From positions 1-63,753 of the forward strand of contig NZ_QOCW01000028.1 of the NCBI RefSeq assembly GCF_003318295.1: a stretch of 63,753 nt of DNA. The letters run 5' to 3'. The DNA is from Bacillus taeanensis (GTDB taxonomy: Bacteria; Bacillota; Bacilli; Bacillales; UBA6769). The notes below the pieces were generated by a model that was not told where the DNA came from, did no database searches, and was given only the letters and a program-made list of their open reading frames with translations. Shown here piece by piece: positions 17,977-27,981 of this stretch (its first letter is position 1; the number at the start of each line of letters is the position of its first letter). The translations under genes and the position numbers were made by a program.

Positions 17977-18753
17977 TTAAGTTAAAATAGTAAGAGTAAA
18001 AAGCCCTGTCATCGAGAAGAAAATGGTAGCACAATGTAATCGATTATAGTTTAAGTTTAATTCAATTTCATATAACCCTTCACCCCCACTGCGACTTTCT
18101 ATCGCGATTTGTACTTCCTTAGCGGACTGGATCGATTTTATAAAAAGACTCACAATTAATTGGGCTGCAGATATAATCCAAACTCGATAATTTTTATAGC
18201 CTAGTCTGCTCGATTGTGCCAAATAGATTTCATGCATTTTATCTAAAAGCACAAAGATAAAGCGATATGTTAAGGCTACTAATTCGATAAATAGAGTTGG
18301 AAGTTTTACTTTTTGCAAGATCCATATGAGCTGATTAAGAGGTGTTGTTAAAATAAGAAAATATAGACAGCTCACACTAGCTATTACCGTCGCGCTGAGA
18401 TGATAAGCTTGTTTTAGATTAGATAAACTAATATAGATTTGCCATGCTCCCATTTCAATATTCCAGATTGCATCTGTAATAACACTATTCACTGGAGCAA
18501 TCGATACGATGATCGCAATGACACTTGAAAAAAGAAAAAAAGATGGCAGGAAAAGAAACTTTATATATTGAACCAACGATATTTTTGCAGCTAAAACAAT
18601 CGTTATACTCATTACAAAAAACGTGATGAAAGCAATAAACATATTTTTGGTGATGATCGTAAATAATAGAAAAGCAAAAGCAAAGCCAACCTTTTCTACT
18701 GGATGGACATCTTTTAATACACTTGAATAAGCATAATCATCAATTTTTAACAT
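17977..18753 (-). CDS. cbiQ: Cobalt ECF transporter transmembrane subunit
   Basis: 258 residues with about 6 membrane segments and the CbiQ start MLKIDDYAYSS. The cytoplasmic ARS-type helix region (AQSSRLGYKNYR..., AKEVQIAIESRSGGEG) contacts the ATPase in ECF transporters. I chose the ATG at 18753 with AAGGGAC upstream; a longer frame reaches into cbiN. It follows cbiN by about 20 bases. Confidence 0.9.
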   Translation of the reverse strand: MLKIDDYAYSSVLKDVHPVEKVGFAFAFLLFTIITKNMFIAFITFFVMSITIVLAAKISLVQYIKFLFLPSFFLFSSVIAIIVSIAPVNSVITDAIWNIEMGAWQIYISLSNLKQAYHLSATVIASVSCLYFLILTTPLNQLIWILQKVKLPTLFIELVALTYRFIFVLLDKMHEIYLAQSSRLGYKNYRVWIISAAQLIVSLFIKSIQSAKEVQIAIESRSGGEGLYEIELNLNYNRLHCATIFFSMTGLFTLTILT

Positions 18754-18772
18754 AGCGAGTCCCTTGTCCGTG

Positions 18773-19051
18773 TTATTCTTTAAACGAATATTTTTTTCTA
18801 GCTCGGCCAAAGCCAATTACATAGCCAATAACGATCGCGCCTACAGCTACTTGTAAAGAAAATAGTAAACTTTCAATTTCACCGCTTGGCGGCTCCCAAA
18901 TCGAATTAAACCAAGGCTCATAGTCAGGTGCGATCTCTTCAATCACCCCTTCTGCTTGACCATCAGCGCCACTAAATTCAGCATCTTTTTGAAAAACTAA
19001 TGGAAAGATAGCCAATAGTACAACAAATAAAAACAAAATCGCATTTTTCAT
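18773..19051 (-). CDS. cbiN: Cobalt transport protein CbiN
   Basis: 92 residues with an N-terminal and a C-terminal membrane helix flanking an extracytoplasmic loop (FSGADGQAEGVIEEIAPDYEPWF...), as in all CbiN proteins. The loop helps CbiM load cobalt. It starts 2 bases after the cbiM stop. Confidence 0.9.
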   Translation of the reverse strand: MKNAILFLFVVLLAIFPLVFQKDAEFSGADGQAEGVIEEIAPDYEPWFNSIWEPPSGEIESLLFSLQVAVGAIVIGYVIGFGRARKKYSFKE

Positions 19052-19053
19052 CC

Positions 19054-19812
19054 TTAACTTGCCTCCTTTACTGCAAATAAGTGCTGGAGCTCAGACATAT
19101 TGTATTTTAAAAGAAAATTCATAACCATAACGGTTAATAGCCCTTCACTAACAGCTAATGGTATTTGAGTAATGCCAAAGATACTTGCAAATTTGAAAAA
19201 AGAAGCGAAAAAGCCACCAACTTCAGCTGGAAAAGCAAGCGCTAATTGAACAGAAGTGACGATATATGTCCCTAAATCTCCAAGCATCGCTGCTAGAAAA
19301 ACAGAAATCGCAAACGATAAGTTCATTTTACGCCCCAATTTGAAAACAGCATATGCTAATAAAGGTCCAACAACCGCCATTGAAAAAGCATTTGCACCTA
19401 ATGTAGTCAAACCACCATGTGCTAAAAGTAATGATTGGAACAGTAGTACAATCGTACCTAAAACACTCATTGCCGTAGGTCCAAACAAAATAGTCCCTAA
19501 ACCAACACCAGTTGGGTGGGAGGTGCTTCCTGTTACAGAAGGAACCTTTAAGGCCGATAAAACAAATGCAAACGCGCCAGATAAACCGAGCATTATTTTT
19601 AATTCAGGATGGTCTTTCAGCTTTTTTCGTATACTTCTCAAACCAAGGATTAAAAACGGGAGTGTGGCAGCCCACCAAAAAGCAGCCCAACCAAATGGTA
19701 AAAACCCTTCCATAATATGCATCGCATAAGCTTCTTCATACGAATTCAGCCAAAAATAATTTGTGAATCCAACGATTATCATAAGTAAAACTAACAATGA
19801 TTTTATTTTCAT
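19054..19812 (-). CDS. cbiM: Cobalt transport substrate-binding subunit CbiM
   Basis: A signal peptide ([16 protein letters not shown]...) leads to cleavage before MHIMEGFLP, whose His coordinates the metal ion in CbiM/NikM proteins. About 7 further membrane segments follow, with the [19 protein letters not shown] motif containing another ligand His. I chose the ATG at 19812 with GGGGG 7 bases upstream over an earlier GTG. It couples cobalt supply to corrin synthesis and is under the same riboswitch. Confidence 0.92.
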   Translation of the reverse strand: MKIKSLLVLLMIIVGFTNYFWLNSYEEAYAMHIMEGFLPFGWAAFWWAATLPFLILGLRSIRKKLKDHPELKIMLGLSGAFAFVLSALKVPSVTGSTSHPTGVGLGTILFGPTAMSVLGTIVLLFQSLLLAHGGLTTLGANAFSMAVVGPLLAYAVFKLGRKMNLSFAISVFLAAMLGDLGTYIVTSVQLALAFPAEVGGFFASFFKFASIFGITQIPLAVSEGLLTVMVMNFLLKYNMSELQHLFAVKEAS

Positions 19813-19829
19813 TTTTATTCCCCCTGAAT

Positions 19830-20399
19830 TTACAACCAAACTGTTTTTTCTTCAAATGACGTTCTTTTTGAAGCTTTCATTTTTTGTATCGAATCATCAT
19901 CTGGATAGCCAATGAAAATATTTCCAATCACTTTTTTGTTTTCAGGTGCGCCAATAAACTGATGTAAACGTTCATCATGAACGAGTCCTACACCTCTTGT
20001 ACGCCAAACAAATCCAAGATCCAATTCCTTTGATGCTATCCACATTGAATGAATGGCGCAGCAAACGGCATATTCATTATCCTTTGTAGCTTCTTCATCG
20101 CCTGGAACAATATCAGATGTCACAACGATATGAACAGGTGTATTTTCTAATACTTTAATGGAGCTGTTAACTAAGTGTGGTTTCGTAGGAAAACGCTGCT
20201 CCAAATATTCCTTCGCGAGAACTTCATAGCGTTTTTTCGCTTCTCCTTTGATAACATAGAAGCTCCACGGCTCCCTCATCCTATCATTTGGTGCCCACGT
20301 AGCAACTTCTAGTAATCTCTTAATCTTTTCAACTTCTACTTCTTGATCACGGTAGTCACGAATTGCTCTACGGCTTGCTAACTCACTGATAATTGACAT
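19830..20399 (-). CDS. cbiY: Nitroreductase-like flavoprotein CbiY
   Basis: 189 residues of the nitroreductase fold: [13 protein letters not shown] at the start (phosphate-binding Arg-Arg), [17 protein letters not shown], and [18 protein letters not shown]. In the B. megaterium cobalamin operon a gene of this family, cbiY, occupies the same place after the uroporphyrinogen methyltransferase. A role in cobalt-corrin reduction or in lower-ligand formation (BluB-like) has been considered, but none is proven. Its start overlaps the preceding gene by 17 bases with GGAGGAG upstream. Confidence 0.75.
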   Translation of the reverse strand: MSIISELASRRAIRDYRDQEVEVEKIKRLLEVATWAPNDRMREPWSFYVIKGEAKKRYEVLAKEYLEQRFPTKPHLVNSSIKVLENTPVHIVVTSDIVPGDEEATKDNEYAVCCAIHSMWIASKELDLGFVWRTRGVGLVHDERLHQFIGAPENKKVIGNIFIGYPDDDSIQKMKASKRTSFEEKTVWL

Positions 20400-21183
20400 A
20401 ATTCTCCTCCTTTTGTTTTTCTATATTTAATTGAAGCTCTTCAAACCATTTAATCTTCTCACGCAGTTTCACAACTTCGCCAACGATAATGATCGACGGA
20501 TGCTTCATTCCCTCTTGACTTGCCAATTTTTCAATTGTATTTAATGTACCTGTAAGCGTTTTTTGCTTATCGGTTGTCCCCCATTGAATAACAGCTACGG
20601 GTGTATTGGCACTTTTTCCGTTCTCAATTAATTTCTTACAAATGTAATTTAAGTTTCCTACTCCCATGTAAAAAGCAATTGTGTCGATTCCTTGAGCAAG
20701 AGCATTCCAATTAAGATGATCTTCCTGCTTTTCGGCACGACCATGACCTGTCACAATCGCAAAAGAAGAAGAGTAATCTCGATGGGTCACGGTAATACCA
20801 GCATAAGCAGGTGCTGCGATACCAGATGTAATGCCGGGAACAATTTCAAATTTGATATGATTCTCCGCCAGCACCTCAGCTTCTTCGCCAACACGGCCAA
20901 ATACACATGGATCTCCGCCTTTTAAACGTGTGACAGTTTTTCCTTCTAGTGCTTTTTCAACTAGAAGCTCATGAATTTTTTCTTGAATTAATTCATGATT
21001 GCCAGGCTCCTTCCCACAAAAGATAAGTTCCGCACCGGCTTTTGCATGATCCAATAATTGTTTATTAACTAGTCGATCATATAAAATGACATCTGATTTT
21101 TGAATGCACTCTAATCCATAGATTGTAATTAACTTCGGATCTCCTGGTCCCGCCCCAACAAGATAAACTTTTCCTTTCGTCAT
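20383..21183 (-). CDS. cobA: Uroporphyrinogen-III C-methyltransferase
   Basis: Makes precorrin-2 from uroporphyrinogen III with two SAM. 266 residues of the tetrapyrrole methylase fold: VYLVGAGPGDPKLITIYG at the N-terminus, TRLKGGDPCVFGRVGEEAE near residue 85 and VPGITSGIAAPAYAGIPVTHR-like sequence near 120. The GTG at 21192 overlaps the ribosome binding site, so I take the ATG at 21183. No siroheme dehydrogenase/chelatase domain is fused; CbiX supplies cobalt insertion. It commits the pathway, yet lies late in the operon. Confidence 0.92.
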   Translation of the reverse strand: MTKGKVYLVGAGPGDPKLITIYGLECIQKSDVILYDRLVNKQLLDHAKAGAELIFCGKEPGNHELIQEKIHELLVEKALEGKTVTRLKGGDPCVFGRVGEEAEVLAENHIKFEIVPGITSGIAAPAYAGITVTHRDYSSSFAIVTGHGRAEKQEDHLNWNALAQGIDTIAFYMGVGNLNYICKKLIENGKSANTPVAVIQWGTTDKQKTLTGTLNTIEKLASQEGMKHPSIIIVGEVVKLREKIKWFEELQLNIEKQKEENYVNYQ

Positions 21184-21269
21184 AATAAGCACCCTTTTCT
21201 ATTTTGTGTTTCGTTCGTTCCTTATCAGAAATACTTGTTGAACTAAAAACAGCGAATCTCTTTCACCGT

Positions 21270-22787
21270 TCACATTGTCACACTTTTTTGGTGGAACTCG
21301 ACCATTTTTTGTTCAATCATATTCATATCAACATGCTTTCGAACATGATCAGCTAATCGATCAAAAACTTCTTCTCGTAATTGTTTAAAAGAAATACGCC
21401 GCTTGATAGGAGGCAGCCCCTTTTTTGCGCGAATATGATTTAATAACGCTTCACGAAAGGCATCATTATGAAAGATCCCATGAAAATACGTTCCAATTAC
21501 ATTTTCATTTGGACTTTTACAGCCATCAACTCGATCCGAAAGGTGGATAAGTGTGCGATTTTGTGCAACCATTTTTGTTTCTCCCATATGAATTTCATAG
21601 CCTTTTACTTGAAAAATCTGATCATTAAATTGCAGCTGTCCTTCCGATAACAGAGTTGTTTTCTCTTTCGTAATCGTCGTACTTAGCGGCAGTAAACCGA
21701 GTCCATTCATGAACTTGTTTGGAGATTCAATTGCATCTGGATCATGAATGTCACACCCTAACATTTGATAACCTCCGCAAATTCCTACTATTTGAGAATT
21801 ACCTTGCTCGTGCAAATCTAATAATCTTTGAAAGATCCCACTTTCTTTTAAAAACCTTAAATCCTCTAATGTGTTTTTGCTTCCAGGTAAAATGACGAGA
21901 TCTGGTTGTTTCAGCTGCTCTTCTTTTGTAATGAACCGAACATGACAATCAGGCTCTTGGAAAAAAGGATCGACATCTGTAAAATTTGAGATTTTCGGGT
22001 ATTGTATAACCGCAATATCCAAATCCTTATCTTCATTTAAGACCGCGGTATAGTTATTTAAAATAACAGAATCTTCTGCATCAATATTCAAATGAGGCAT
22101 ATAAGGAATAACTCCTAACACTCGTTTTCCGGTATATTCTTCAAACCACTTTAGACCTGGCTCTAAGAGACGAATATCTCCTCTAAACTTATTAATAATA
22201 ACGCCGATGATACGATCCCTGTCCTCTCGTTCTAAAAGCTGAAGCGTCCCTACTAAACTAGCGAAAACGCCTCCCTTTTCAATATCGCCAATAAGAATAA
22301 CCGGGGCATTCGCCATGTTTGCTACCCGCATATTCACGAGCTCACGGTCCTTCAAATTGATTTCAGCAGGACTGCCGGCTCCTTCAATCACGACTCGTTC
22401 AAATGTATCGGTAAGATGAGCGAGTGACTCTTCAATTAATTTCAAGCCGGTCTGAAAAAAATGTTTTCGATATGTTCCTGCCTGCATATTTTTATATGGC
22501 TTTCCGTGAACAACGATTTGCGATTCGTTCTCACGATTCGGTTTAATTAAAATTGGATTCATGTATGTTGACGCTTCAATTTGTGCTGCTTCTGCTTGAA
22601 CTCCTTGAGCTCGTCCGATTTCCTTTCCATCGATTGTAACGTAGGAATTTAACGCCATATTTTGCGATTTAAATGGAGCTGTCTTATAACCATCTTGTAC
22701 GAAAATACGGCAAAATGCGGTAGCAATGACACTTTTCCCTGCATCTGAATGAGTACCTTGGAACATAATTGGCAGAGCCTTACCCAT
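21270..22787 (-). CDS. cbiP: Adenosylcobyric acid synthase
   Basis: Amidates the b, d, e and g side chains of the corrin ring using glutamine and ATP. The N-terminal dethiobiotin-synthetase-like domain has GTHSDAGKSVIATAFCRI, and the C-terminal glutaminase has GICGGYQMLG with the nucleophile Cys near residue 327. 505 residues, usual length. The ATG at 22787 overlaps the cbiA stop by 8 bases, with GGAG upstream. The B. megaterium cobI operon, as I recall it, lacks this gene at this position. Confidence 0.92.
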   Translation of the reverse strand: MGKALPIMFQGTHSDAGKSVIATAFCRIFVQDGYKTAPFKSQNMALNSYVTIDGKEIGRAQGVQAEAAQIEASTYMNPILIKPNRENESQIVVHGKPYKNMQAGTYRKHFFQTGLKLIEESLAHLTDTFERVVIEGAGSPAEINLKDRELVNMRVANMANAPVILIGDIEKGGVFASLVGTLQLLEREDRDRIIGVIINKFRGDIRLLEPGLKWFEEYTGKRVLGVIPYMPHLNIDAEDSVILNNYTAVLNEDKDLDIAVIQYPKISNFTDVDPFFQEPDCHVRFITKEEQLKQPDLVILPGSKNTLEDLRFLKESGIFQRLLDLHEQGNSQIVGICGGYQMLGCDIHDPDAIESPNKFMNGLGLLPLSTTITKEKTTLLSEGQLQFNDQIFQVKGYEIHMGETKMVAQNRTLIHLSDRVDGCKSPNENVIGTYFHGIFHNDAFREALLNHIRAKKGLPPIKRRISFKQLREEVFDRLADHVRKHVDMNMIEQKMVEFHQKSVTM

Positions 22788-24156
22788 ATGTTTTAATCTC
22801 CTCACAAAACTTCATCCAATTTTCGACCATATTGAGACAAGAGGCAAAATGAAAATGAGTATACCCCGCAACAAGATTATGCTTCAAGTATCCTTCCAGC
22901 TTTGTTCCGCGCATCCCTTTCGTTTCATAAGCGTGCTCTACATCATCTTCAGAATGAAAAGTTGAATAATGAAATTCATGTCCTCTCGCTTGTTCGTGCT
23001 CACCGATCAGAAAATTCCCTTTTCTCCCCCGTATTTCTCGATAGCCTAACGCGACTCGTTTTGAATGCATTTTTACTTCACCGGAAATAACCCCGACCAT
23101 TTCATAGCGATCGTTTTTTGTCGTTTCAATCGAGTCAGTCAAGTACATGAAACCGCCACATTCAGCAAGTGTCGGCAAGCCCTGCTCAATCGCTTTTTTT
23201 ATCGTCGATCGTGATCGATGATTTTCGGAAAGCTCGGCCGCAAACTCCTCGGGAAATCCTCCGCCAATGTACAGCCCATCGATATTTTCTGGCAATCGCT
23301 CATCTGCTAATGGAGAAAAATAAACAATTTCAGCTCCATGAGATTCCAATAGGTCGAGATTTTCAGAATAATAAAAGTTAAAGGCTGCATCTTTTGCAAC
23401 AGCAATTTTTACTGATTTTTCTTTCTTCTTATTAAAAAGTGATGATGTTTCGTTTGTAACAATTGGCGGTGCTTGAGCTAACTGAAGCAATTGATCAATA
23501 TTAACTGTTTCAAGGACAAGATCGCCTAATTGATCGAAAAATGGATCAAGCTCTCCTCTTTCAATCGAAGGAATAAGACCAAGGTGTCTTTCAGGGATGT
23601 TAATCGTTGGATCGCGCTTTAAATAGCCGATGACCGGTACTTGACATTCTTGCTCGATTGCCGTTTTAACAATCTTAAAATGCCCTTCACTGCCGACTTT
23701 ATTCGCGATAACGCCAACAATATTTGCGCCTTCGCCAAGCACTTGAAATCCTTTGACGATCGCAGCCGCACTACGGGCCATGCTCGCACAATTCACAACG
23801 AGTAAAACAGGGCTTTGTGTAATCATACTAATTTCCGCTGTACTGCCTTCATTCGTTTTTGGATTTTTCCCATCAAAAACTCCCATGACCCCTTCTATAA
23901 TGGAAATGTCTGCTCCATCACTTCCATGCGTGAAAATATCTAAAACATGTGCTTTTGCTAACATCCAGCTATCCAAGTTCCGTGAAACTCGGTTTGTTAC
24001 AGCCGTATGATAGGATGGATCAATATAGTCTGGTCCGCATTTAAACCCTTGAACTGTTAATCCTTTTTTTCTTAATGCGGACATCAGTCCTATTGTTAAC
24101 GTTGTTTTTCCAACACCGCTTCCGGTACCAGCAATGACAATTCTTCGCTCTGTCAC
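22780..24156 (-). CDS. cbiA: Cobyrinic acid a,c-diamide synthase
   Basis: Amidates side chains a and c. The ATP site is GTGSGVGKTTLTIGLMSAL, and the class I glutaminase domain has TLAECGGFMYL (nucleophile Cys near residue 331) and the HEFHYSTF block near the end. 458 residues, normal length. The start is GTG with GGTGG upstream. It lies between cbiG and cbiP in the minus-strand operon. Confidence 0.93.
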   Translation of the reverse strand: MTERRIVIAGTGSGVGKTTLTIGLMSALRKKGLTVQGFKCGPDYIDPSYHTAVTNRVSRNLDSWMLAKAHVLDIFTHGSDGADISIIEGVMGVFDGKNPKTNEGSTAEISMITQSPVLLVVNCASMARSAAAIVKGFQVLGEGANIVGVIANKVGSEGHFKIVKTAIEQECQVPVIGYLKRDPTINIPERHLGLIPSIERGELDPFFDQLGDLVLETVNIDQLLQLAQAPPIVTNETSSLFNKKKEKSVKIAVAKDAAFNFYYSENLDLLESHGAEIVYFSPLADERLPENIDGLYIGGGFPEEFAAELSENHRSRSTIKKAIEQGLPTLAECGGFMYLTDSIETTKNDRYEMVGVISGEVKMHSKRVALGYREIRGRKGNFLIGEHEQARGHEFHYSTFHSEDDVEHAYETKGMRGTKLEGYLKHNLVAGYTHFHFASCLNMVENWMKFCEEIKTYG

Positions 24157-24174
24157 CTAACGAACGCCACCTCT

Positions 24175-25299
24175 CTAATAGGGAATAACTGCAACTGAAA
24201 TCGTTACGTTACCTGATTTTTTCTTTGTAATCTCTAAAGTGTCAGCACCGCTATACAAGCGGGCGGCAGGTTCACTTACTCCATAAGCGCCCGTAAATTT
24301 GTAAACCGTGTTAGAAGGAAGTTCAATTTCGACACGATTAAGCTCTTCAGCGGAATAACATGTGAAATCCCAGTTGTATTTTTGAACGACAGCAAGAATT
24401 CCTTCTTCGTCTTTTTTTAGATCAATTGAGCAAATTGCTTTCACGCTTTTCATCGAAAATTGTAATTCATCTAATGTCTCTTGAATCACTTGTTCAATTT
24501 CTTCTTTAGACGTCCCTCTATTACAACCAATCCCAAGCACGATCACTTTAGGGCGATAAAGAACGCCGTTTTGCAAAATAACGTCTTCATCCTCCGTTAA
24601 ATTCCGATGAGTCACAACAAGTGCTGCTTTCGGGTTAGTTTCTATTGCTTCTTTAATCGTTGAATAAACGTTAATCGTTTCTGGAAGCGGCTTATCATAG
24701 TTCCACCAGTCTTTTTCCCCAGACTCCTGAATCACTGCGACTTGTTCTTCATTTACGACAGATGCACTTACTGGTGTTAACTTCTCAGCACTTTCCCACA
24801 CCCAGCCAAATCTACTGCCAAATAAATCAACAGGAATCGTTTTTTGAACATCTGAAGCGGTCGTAATAACTGGTGTCGCCTTTAATAGTTCAGCAACTTC
24901 CTTTGTTAATTCATTTGCCCCGCCTAAATGACCAGAAAGCACACTAATAACATGCTTTCCTTTATCATCAATTACAACAACGGCAGGATCTGTTTTTTTA
25001 TCTTTTAATAACGGTGCAATCATGCGAACGACAGCACCTAATGAGATAATCATAATAATGCCTTTATAGTGTTGAAAAAGGGATGGAAGAAGCATCCGGA
25101 CATTTCCTTCAAAAAGAGAGATGTTTCGCTTCGCTTCATCGCCCTTTTCAAATTTACTCATGTAAAATAAATCGGTTTGATGGAAATTAGCATATAAGCT
25201 CCGCGCTAGTGTAACGCCATGCTTTGTAATCGCCACAATCGCATATGTTCCATTTTGTTTCAATTCAACGTCTTTTCCTTCTTCTAAAACGAGTGTCAT
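24175..25299 (-). CDS. cbiG: Cobalt-precorrin-5A hydrolase CbiG
   Basis: Opens the delta-lactone of cobalt-precorrin-5A and releases acetaldehyde, a step specific to the cobalt-early (anaerobic) route. The central domain carries IISLGAVVRMIAPLLKDKKTDPAVVVIDD and SVLSGHLGGANELT; the C-terminal CobE-like domain has VLGIGCNRGTSKEEIEQV. 374 residues. Its ATG overlaps the cbiF stop by 4 bases. Confidence 0.93.
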   Translation of the reverse strand: MTLVLEEGKDVELKQNGTYAIVAITKHGVTLARSLYANFHQTDLFYMSKFEKGDEAKRNISLFEGNVRMLLPSLFQHYKGIIMIISLGAVVRMIAPLLKDKKTDPAVVVIDDKGKHVISVLSGHLGGANELTKEVAELLKATPVITTASDVQKTIPVDLFGSRFGWVWESAEKLTPVSASVVNEEQVAVIQESGEKDWWNYDKPLPETINVYSTIKEAIETNPKAALVVTHRNLTEDEDVILQNGVLYRPKVIVLGIGCNRGTSKEEIEQVIQETLDELQFSMKSVKAICSIDLKKDEEGILAVVQKYNWDFTCYSAEELNRVEIELPSNTVYKFTGAYGVSEPAARLYSGADTLEITKKKSGNVTISVAVIPY

Positions 25300-26069
25300 T
25301 CTTTCACTCCTTTACGAAAACCGTGAGTGAATGCTTTATCATAAAGCTTTGATTTAAAATTCTTTTCATGAATACTTTTATCAAGTGCCCAACCAGCTAA
25401 AATCATCGCTTGTTTGCGGATTTCATTTGTACGCATATCTTCATCAAGATGCTCAAGTGTCGAGCGAATAATTTTTTGATCAGGCCATGTTGCTTTGTAA
25501 ACGACACCAACAGGTGTATCCTTGCTCCAGCCAGCAGCTAAAAATTCTTTTACAATCTTTTTCGTAAGCGTCGCACTTAAAAACAACGCAACCGTACAGT
25601 TATGCTTTGCGAGATCTTTTAGCTTCTCAGACTCTGGAACCGGTGTTCTTCCTTCTGCTCTTGTAAGAATAACCGTTTGTGTTAAGTCTGGAATCGTCAG
25701 CTCGACACCTAGCGCGGCAGCTGATGCAAAAACAGAGCTTACACCAGGAATAATTTCTACAGAAACGTCTTTTTTGTTTAGTATTGCGATTTGCTCCATG
25801 ATTGCCCCATACACAGCAGGATCACCGGTATGAACACGGACAACTTTTTTTCCTTCTTGAACACGATTAACCATCACTTGAACCATTTCCTCAAGATGCA
25901 TCCCTGCCGTTTTAATAATTTCCGCTTCAGGCTTTGCTCGTTCAATTAGTTCTGCACTAACTAATGAATCAGCGTACAGGACAACGTCCGCCTCTTGAAG
26001 GAGTTTTAACCCTTTTACTGTAATTAAGTCTGGATCGCCTGGACCCGCCCCTATAATTGTAATTTTCAT
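25296..26069 (-). CDS. cbiF: Cobalt-precorrin-4 C11-methyltransferase
   Basis: A 257-residue tetrapyrrole methylase: TIIGAGPGDPDLITVKG, then VRVHTGDPAVYGAIMEQI and EIIPGVSSVFASAAALG. The longer frame into cbiL is ignored. The ATG at 26069 follows GGTGGTGAG and overlaps the cbiL stop (TAATG). It methylates C11 with SAM before CbiG acts. Confidence 0.93.
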   Translation of the reverse strand: MKITIIGAGPGDPDLITVKGLKLLQEADVVLYADSLVSAELIERAKPEAEIIKTAGMHLEEMVQVMVNRVQEGKKVVRVHTGDPAVYGAIMEQIAILNKKDVSVEIIPGVSSVFASAAALGVELTIPDLTQTVILTRAEGRTPVPESEKLKDLAKHNCTVALFLSATLTKKIVKEFLAAGWSKDTPVGVVYKATWPDQKIIRSTLEHLDEDMRTNEIRKQAMILAGWALDKSIHEKNFKSKLYDKAFTHGFRKGVKE

Positions 26070-26770
26070 TATTTTCTCACCACCATAAGTGTTAAATATT
26101 CTAATTCCGCTCGCTCTAATTCGCGGATGTCCCAAATAATTTCTTCATTAGATGTTACCTTTGTTACAACAGACGCTTTATCAACTAAATCGAGCTCGCG
26201 AAGAATTTCGAGCATTAAATCGATCACTTTTGCGACTTTAATAAAAATCACACAATCATTTTCTACAATCGCTTTTTTCATTGCTTCATAGTCATCTCTT
26301 GCAGGAATGATCGCAACATGATCATCTCCCTCCGCAAGGGCAATACCAAGTCTAGAAGCAGCCCCGTTAATCGATGAAATTCCTGGTACGGTTTCAATGT
26401 TAACTTCTGGGTAGCGCTCTTTTACGAGATTCATCATATGAATAAAGGTACTGTACAAAAGAGGGTCTCCTTCTGTTACAAACGCAACATCCTTACCTGA
26501 CTTAAGTTTTTCCCACACAATCTCGACCGTATTTAACCATTCACGTTCAAGAATTTCTGGATCCTTCGTCATCGGAAAGACGAGGCCGAGCATTTCTTTT
26601 TCACCCGGGTTTATGTACACATCAATAATCCGTTGTGCATAGCTTTTACTGCCCTTTTGCTTTTTAGGATAGGCAATCACTGGAGCTTCTTTTAGCTTCC
26701 GAAACGCTTTAACGGTTAAAAGCTCTGGATCTCCCGGACCTACTCCTAAGCCGTATAATGTTCCTACCAT
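26069..26770 (-). CDS. cbiL: Cobalt-precorrin-2 C20-methyltransferase
   Basis: A 233-residue tetrapyrrole methylase with GLGVGPGDPELLTVKAFRK, the VAFVTEGDPLLYSTF block and ETVPGISSINGAASRLG. The EGDPLLYSTF version together with the N-terminal spacing is typical of CbiL/CobI. AGGGGAATAAG precedes the ATG. It is linked translationally to cbiF. Confidence 0.92.
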   Translation of the reverse strand: MVGTLYGLGVGPGDPELLTVKAFRKLKEAPVIAYPKKQKGSKSYAQRIIDVYINPGEKEMLGLVFPMTKDPEILEREWLNTVEIVWEKLKSGKDVAFVTEGDPLLYSTFIHMMNLVKERYPEVNIETVPGISSINGAASRLGIALAEGDDHVAIIPARDDYEAMKKAIVENDCVIFIKVAKVIDLMLEILRELDLVDKASVVTKVTSNEEIIWDIRELERAELEYLTLMVVRK

Positions 26771-26772
26771 TC

Positions 26773-27981
26773 TTATTCCCCTTCCTTATGTTGTGCAGTA
26801 ATAATGTAAATTGGATTTAATGCGTCAAATCGCGTTAAGTTTAAGATCGGTTTACTTCTCGAAATTTGGGCTAAAGTAATGTTCACTTGGAATCCATTTT
26901 TTTTAAACGTTTCACCTGCTTGATATAAGTTCTCAATCGTCACCGCATTTAAAACGATTCTTCCGCCCTTTTTTAATCGCGAGCAGCAAACCGATAAAAT
27001 CTCTTCCATACCTCCCGCTGTCCCGCCAATAAAGACCGCATCAGGATCTGGGAATTCGTCTAAACGCTCTGGAGCTTTTCCTTGAACAACAGTAAAGTCC
27101 GTTCGAAATTTCACCATATTCAAACGACAATTTTCTAGATCATGTTCATTTTTTTCAATCGCAAATATTTGTCCTTCTTTTGCAATCATGCAAGCCTCAA
27201 TCGCAACAGATCCTGTACAAGTGCCAATATCCCATACAGTACTGCTTTCGGTAAGCTTTAATTCGCTTAAGCTAAGCGTTCTAATTTCTTTTTTCGTTAA
27301 TAACCCTTTTTCAGGCTTTCTCTGATAAAATTCGTCGTCATTAATTCCAAATGACCACCGTTTTCCTTCTGATACTTTTTGAAGGATTACAACATTAAGC
27401 GGAGAAAATTCTGTGTTTTCCATCTCATCAAGCTCATAAAACGCATATCGTTCATTTTCCCCTCCGAGATTTTCAGCGACAAAAGCTCTGTACTCCTTCA
27501 TTCCAAATGAACGTAAATAACGCGCGATTTGATTAGGGCTATTAACAGCATCCGTAAGAAGAGCAACTTTTTTGCGGCCATTGATCTTTTGCGCAAGTCC
27601 TTTCATGCTTCTTCCATGCACACTTACGACATACGCATCCTGCCAGCTCTCATTCATTTTGGCAAACGCTTGCTGCAGTGAGCTTATATAAGGATAAATT
27701 TCTACATCTAGTTTTTTGGCAAGATAGCTGCCGATTCCATAAAATAATGGGTCCCCAGAGGCTAACACAACAACTTTTCTCGTTTCTCTTTCTAAGGAAG
27801 TGACGAGTGAGGATAAGCCGCCTTTAATCGTTACCTTTTCCCCTTCGTAATCTGGAAAAAATAATAATTGTCGTTCTCCCCCTACAAGAACCTCACTTTC
27901 GTCAATCCATTTCTCATAGATGGGAAGAAGGCTTCTCTTCCCATCGTCACCGATTCCAATAATTTTCATTTTCTTCGTCAT
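26773..27981 (-). CDS. cbiET: Fused cobalt-precorrin-7 C5/C15-methyltransferase and decarboxylase
   Basis: Residues 1-200 are a tetrapyrrole methylase (Cbi[18 protein letters not shown]). From about 210 a CbiT methyltransferase-decarboxylase begins, with [16 protein letters not shown] and the SAM loop [15 protein letters not shown]. In some species the two are separate genes. The start lies inside the end of cbiD (35-bp overlap); GGGG precedes the ATG closely, so an ATG 12 bases later is possible. Confidence 0.92.
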   Translation of the reverse strand: MTKKMKIIGIGDDGKRSLLPIYEKWIDESEVLVGGERQLLFFPDYEGEKVTIKGGLSSLVTSLERETRKVVVLASGDPLFYGIGSYLAKKLDVEIYPYISSLQQAFAKMNESWQDAYVVSVHGRSMKGLAQKINGRKKVALLTDAVNSPNQIARYLRSFGMKEYRAFVAENLGGENERYAFYELDEMENTEFSPLNVVILQKVSEGKRWSFGINDDEFYQRKPEKGLLTKKEIRTLSLSELKLTESSTVWDIGTCTGSVAIEACMIAKEGQIFAIEKNEHDLENCRLNMVKFRTDFTVVQGKAPERLDEFPDPDAVFIGGTAGGMEEILSVCCSRLKKGGRIVLNAVTIENLYQAGETFKKNGFQVNITLAQISRSKPILNLTRFDALNPIYIITAQHKEGE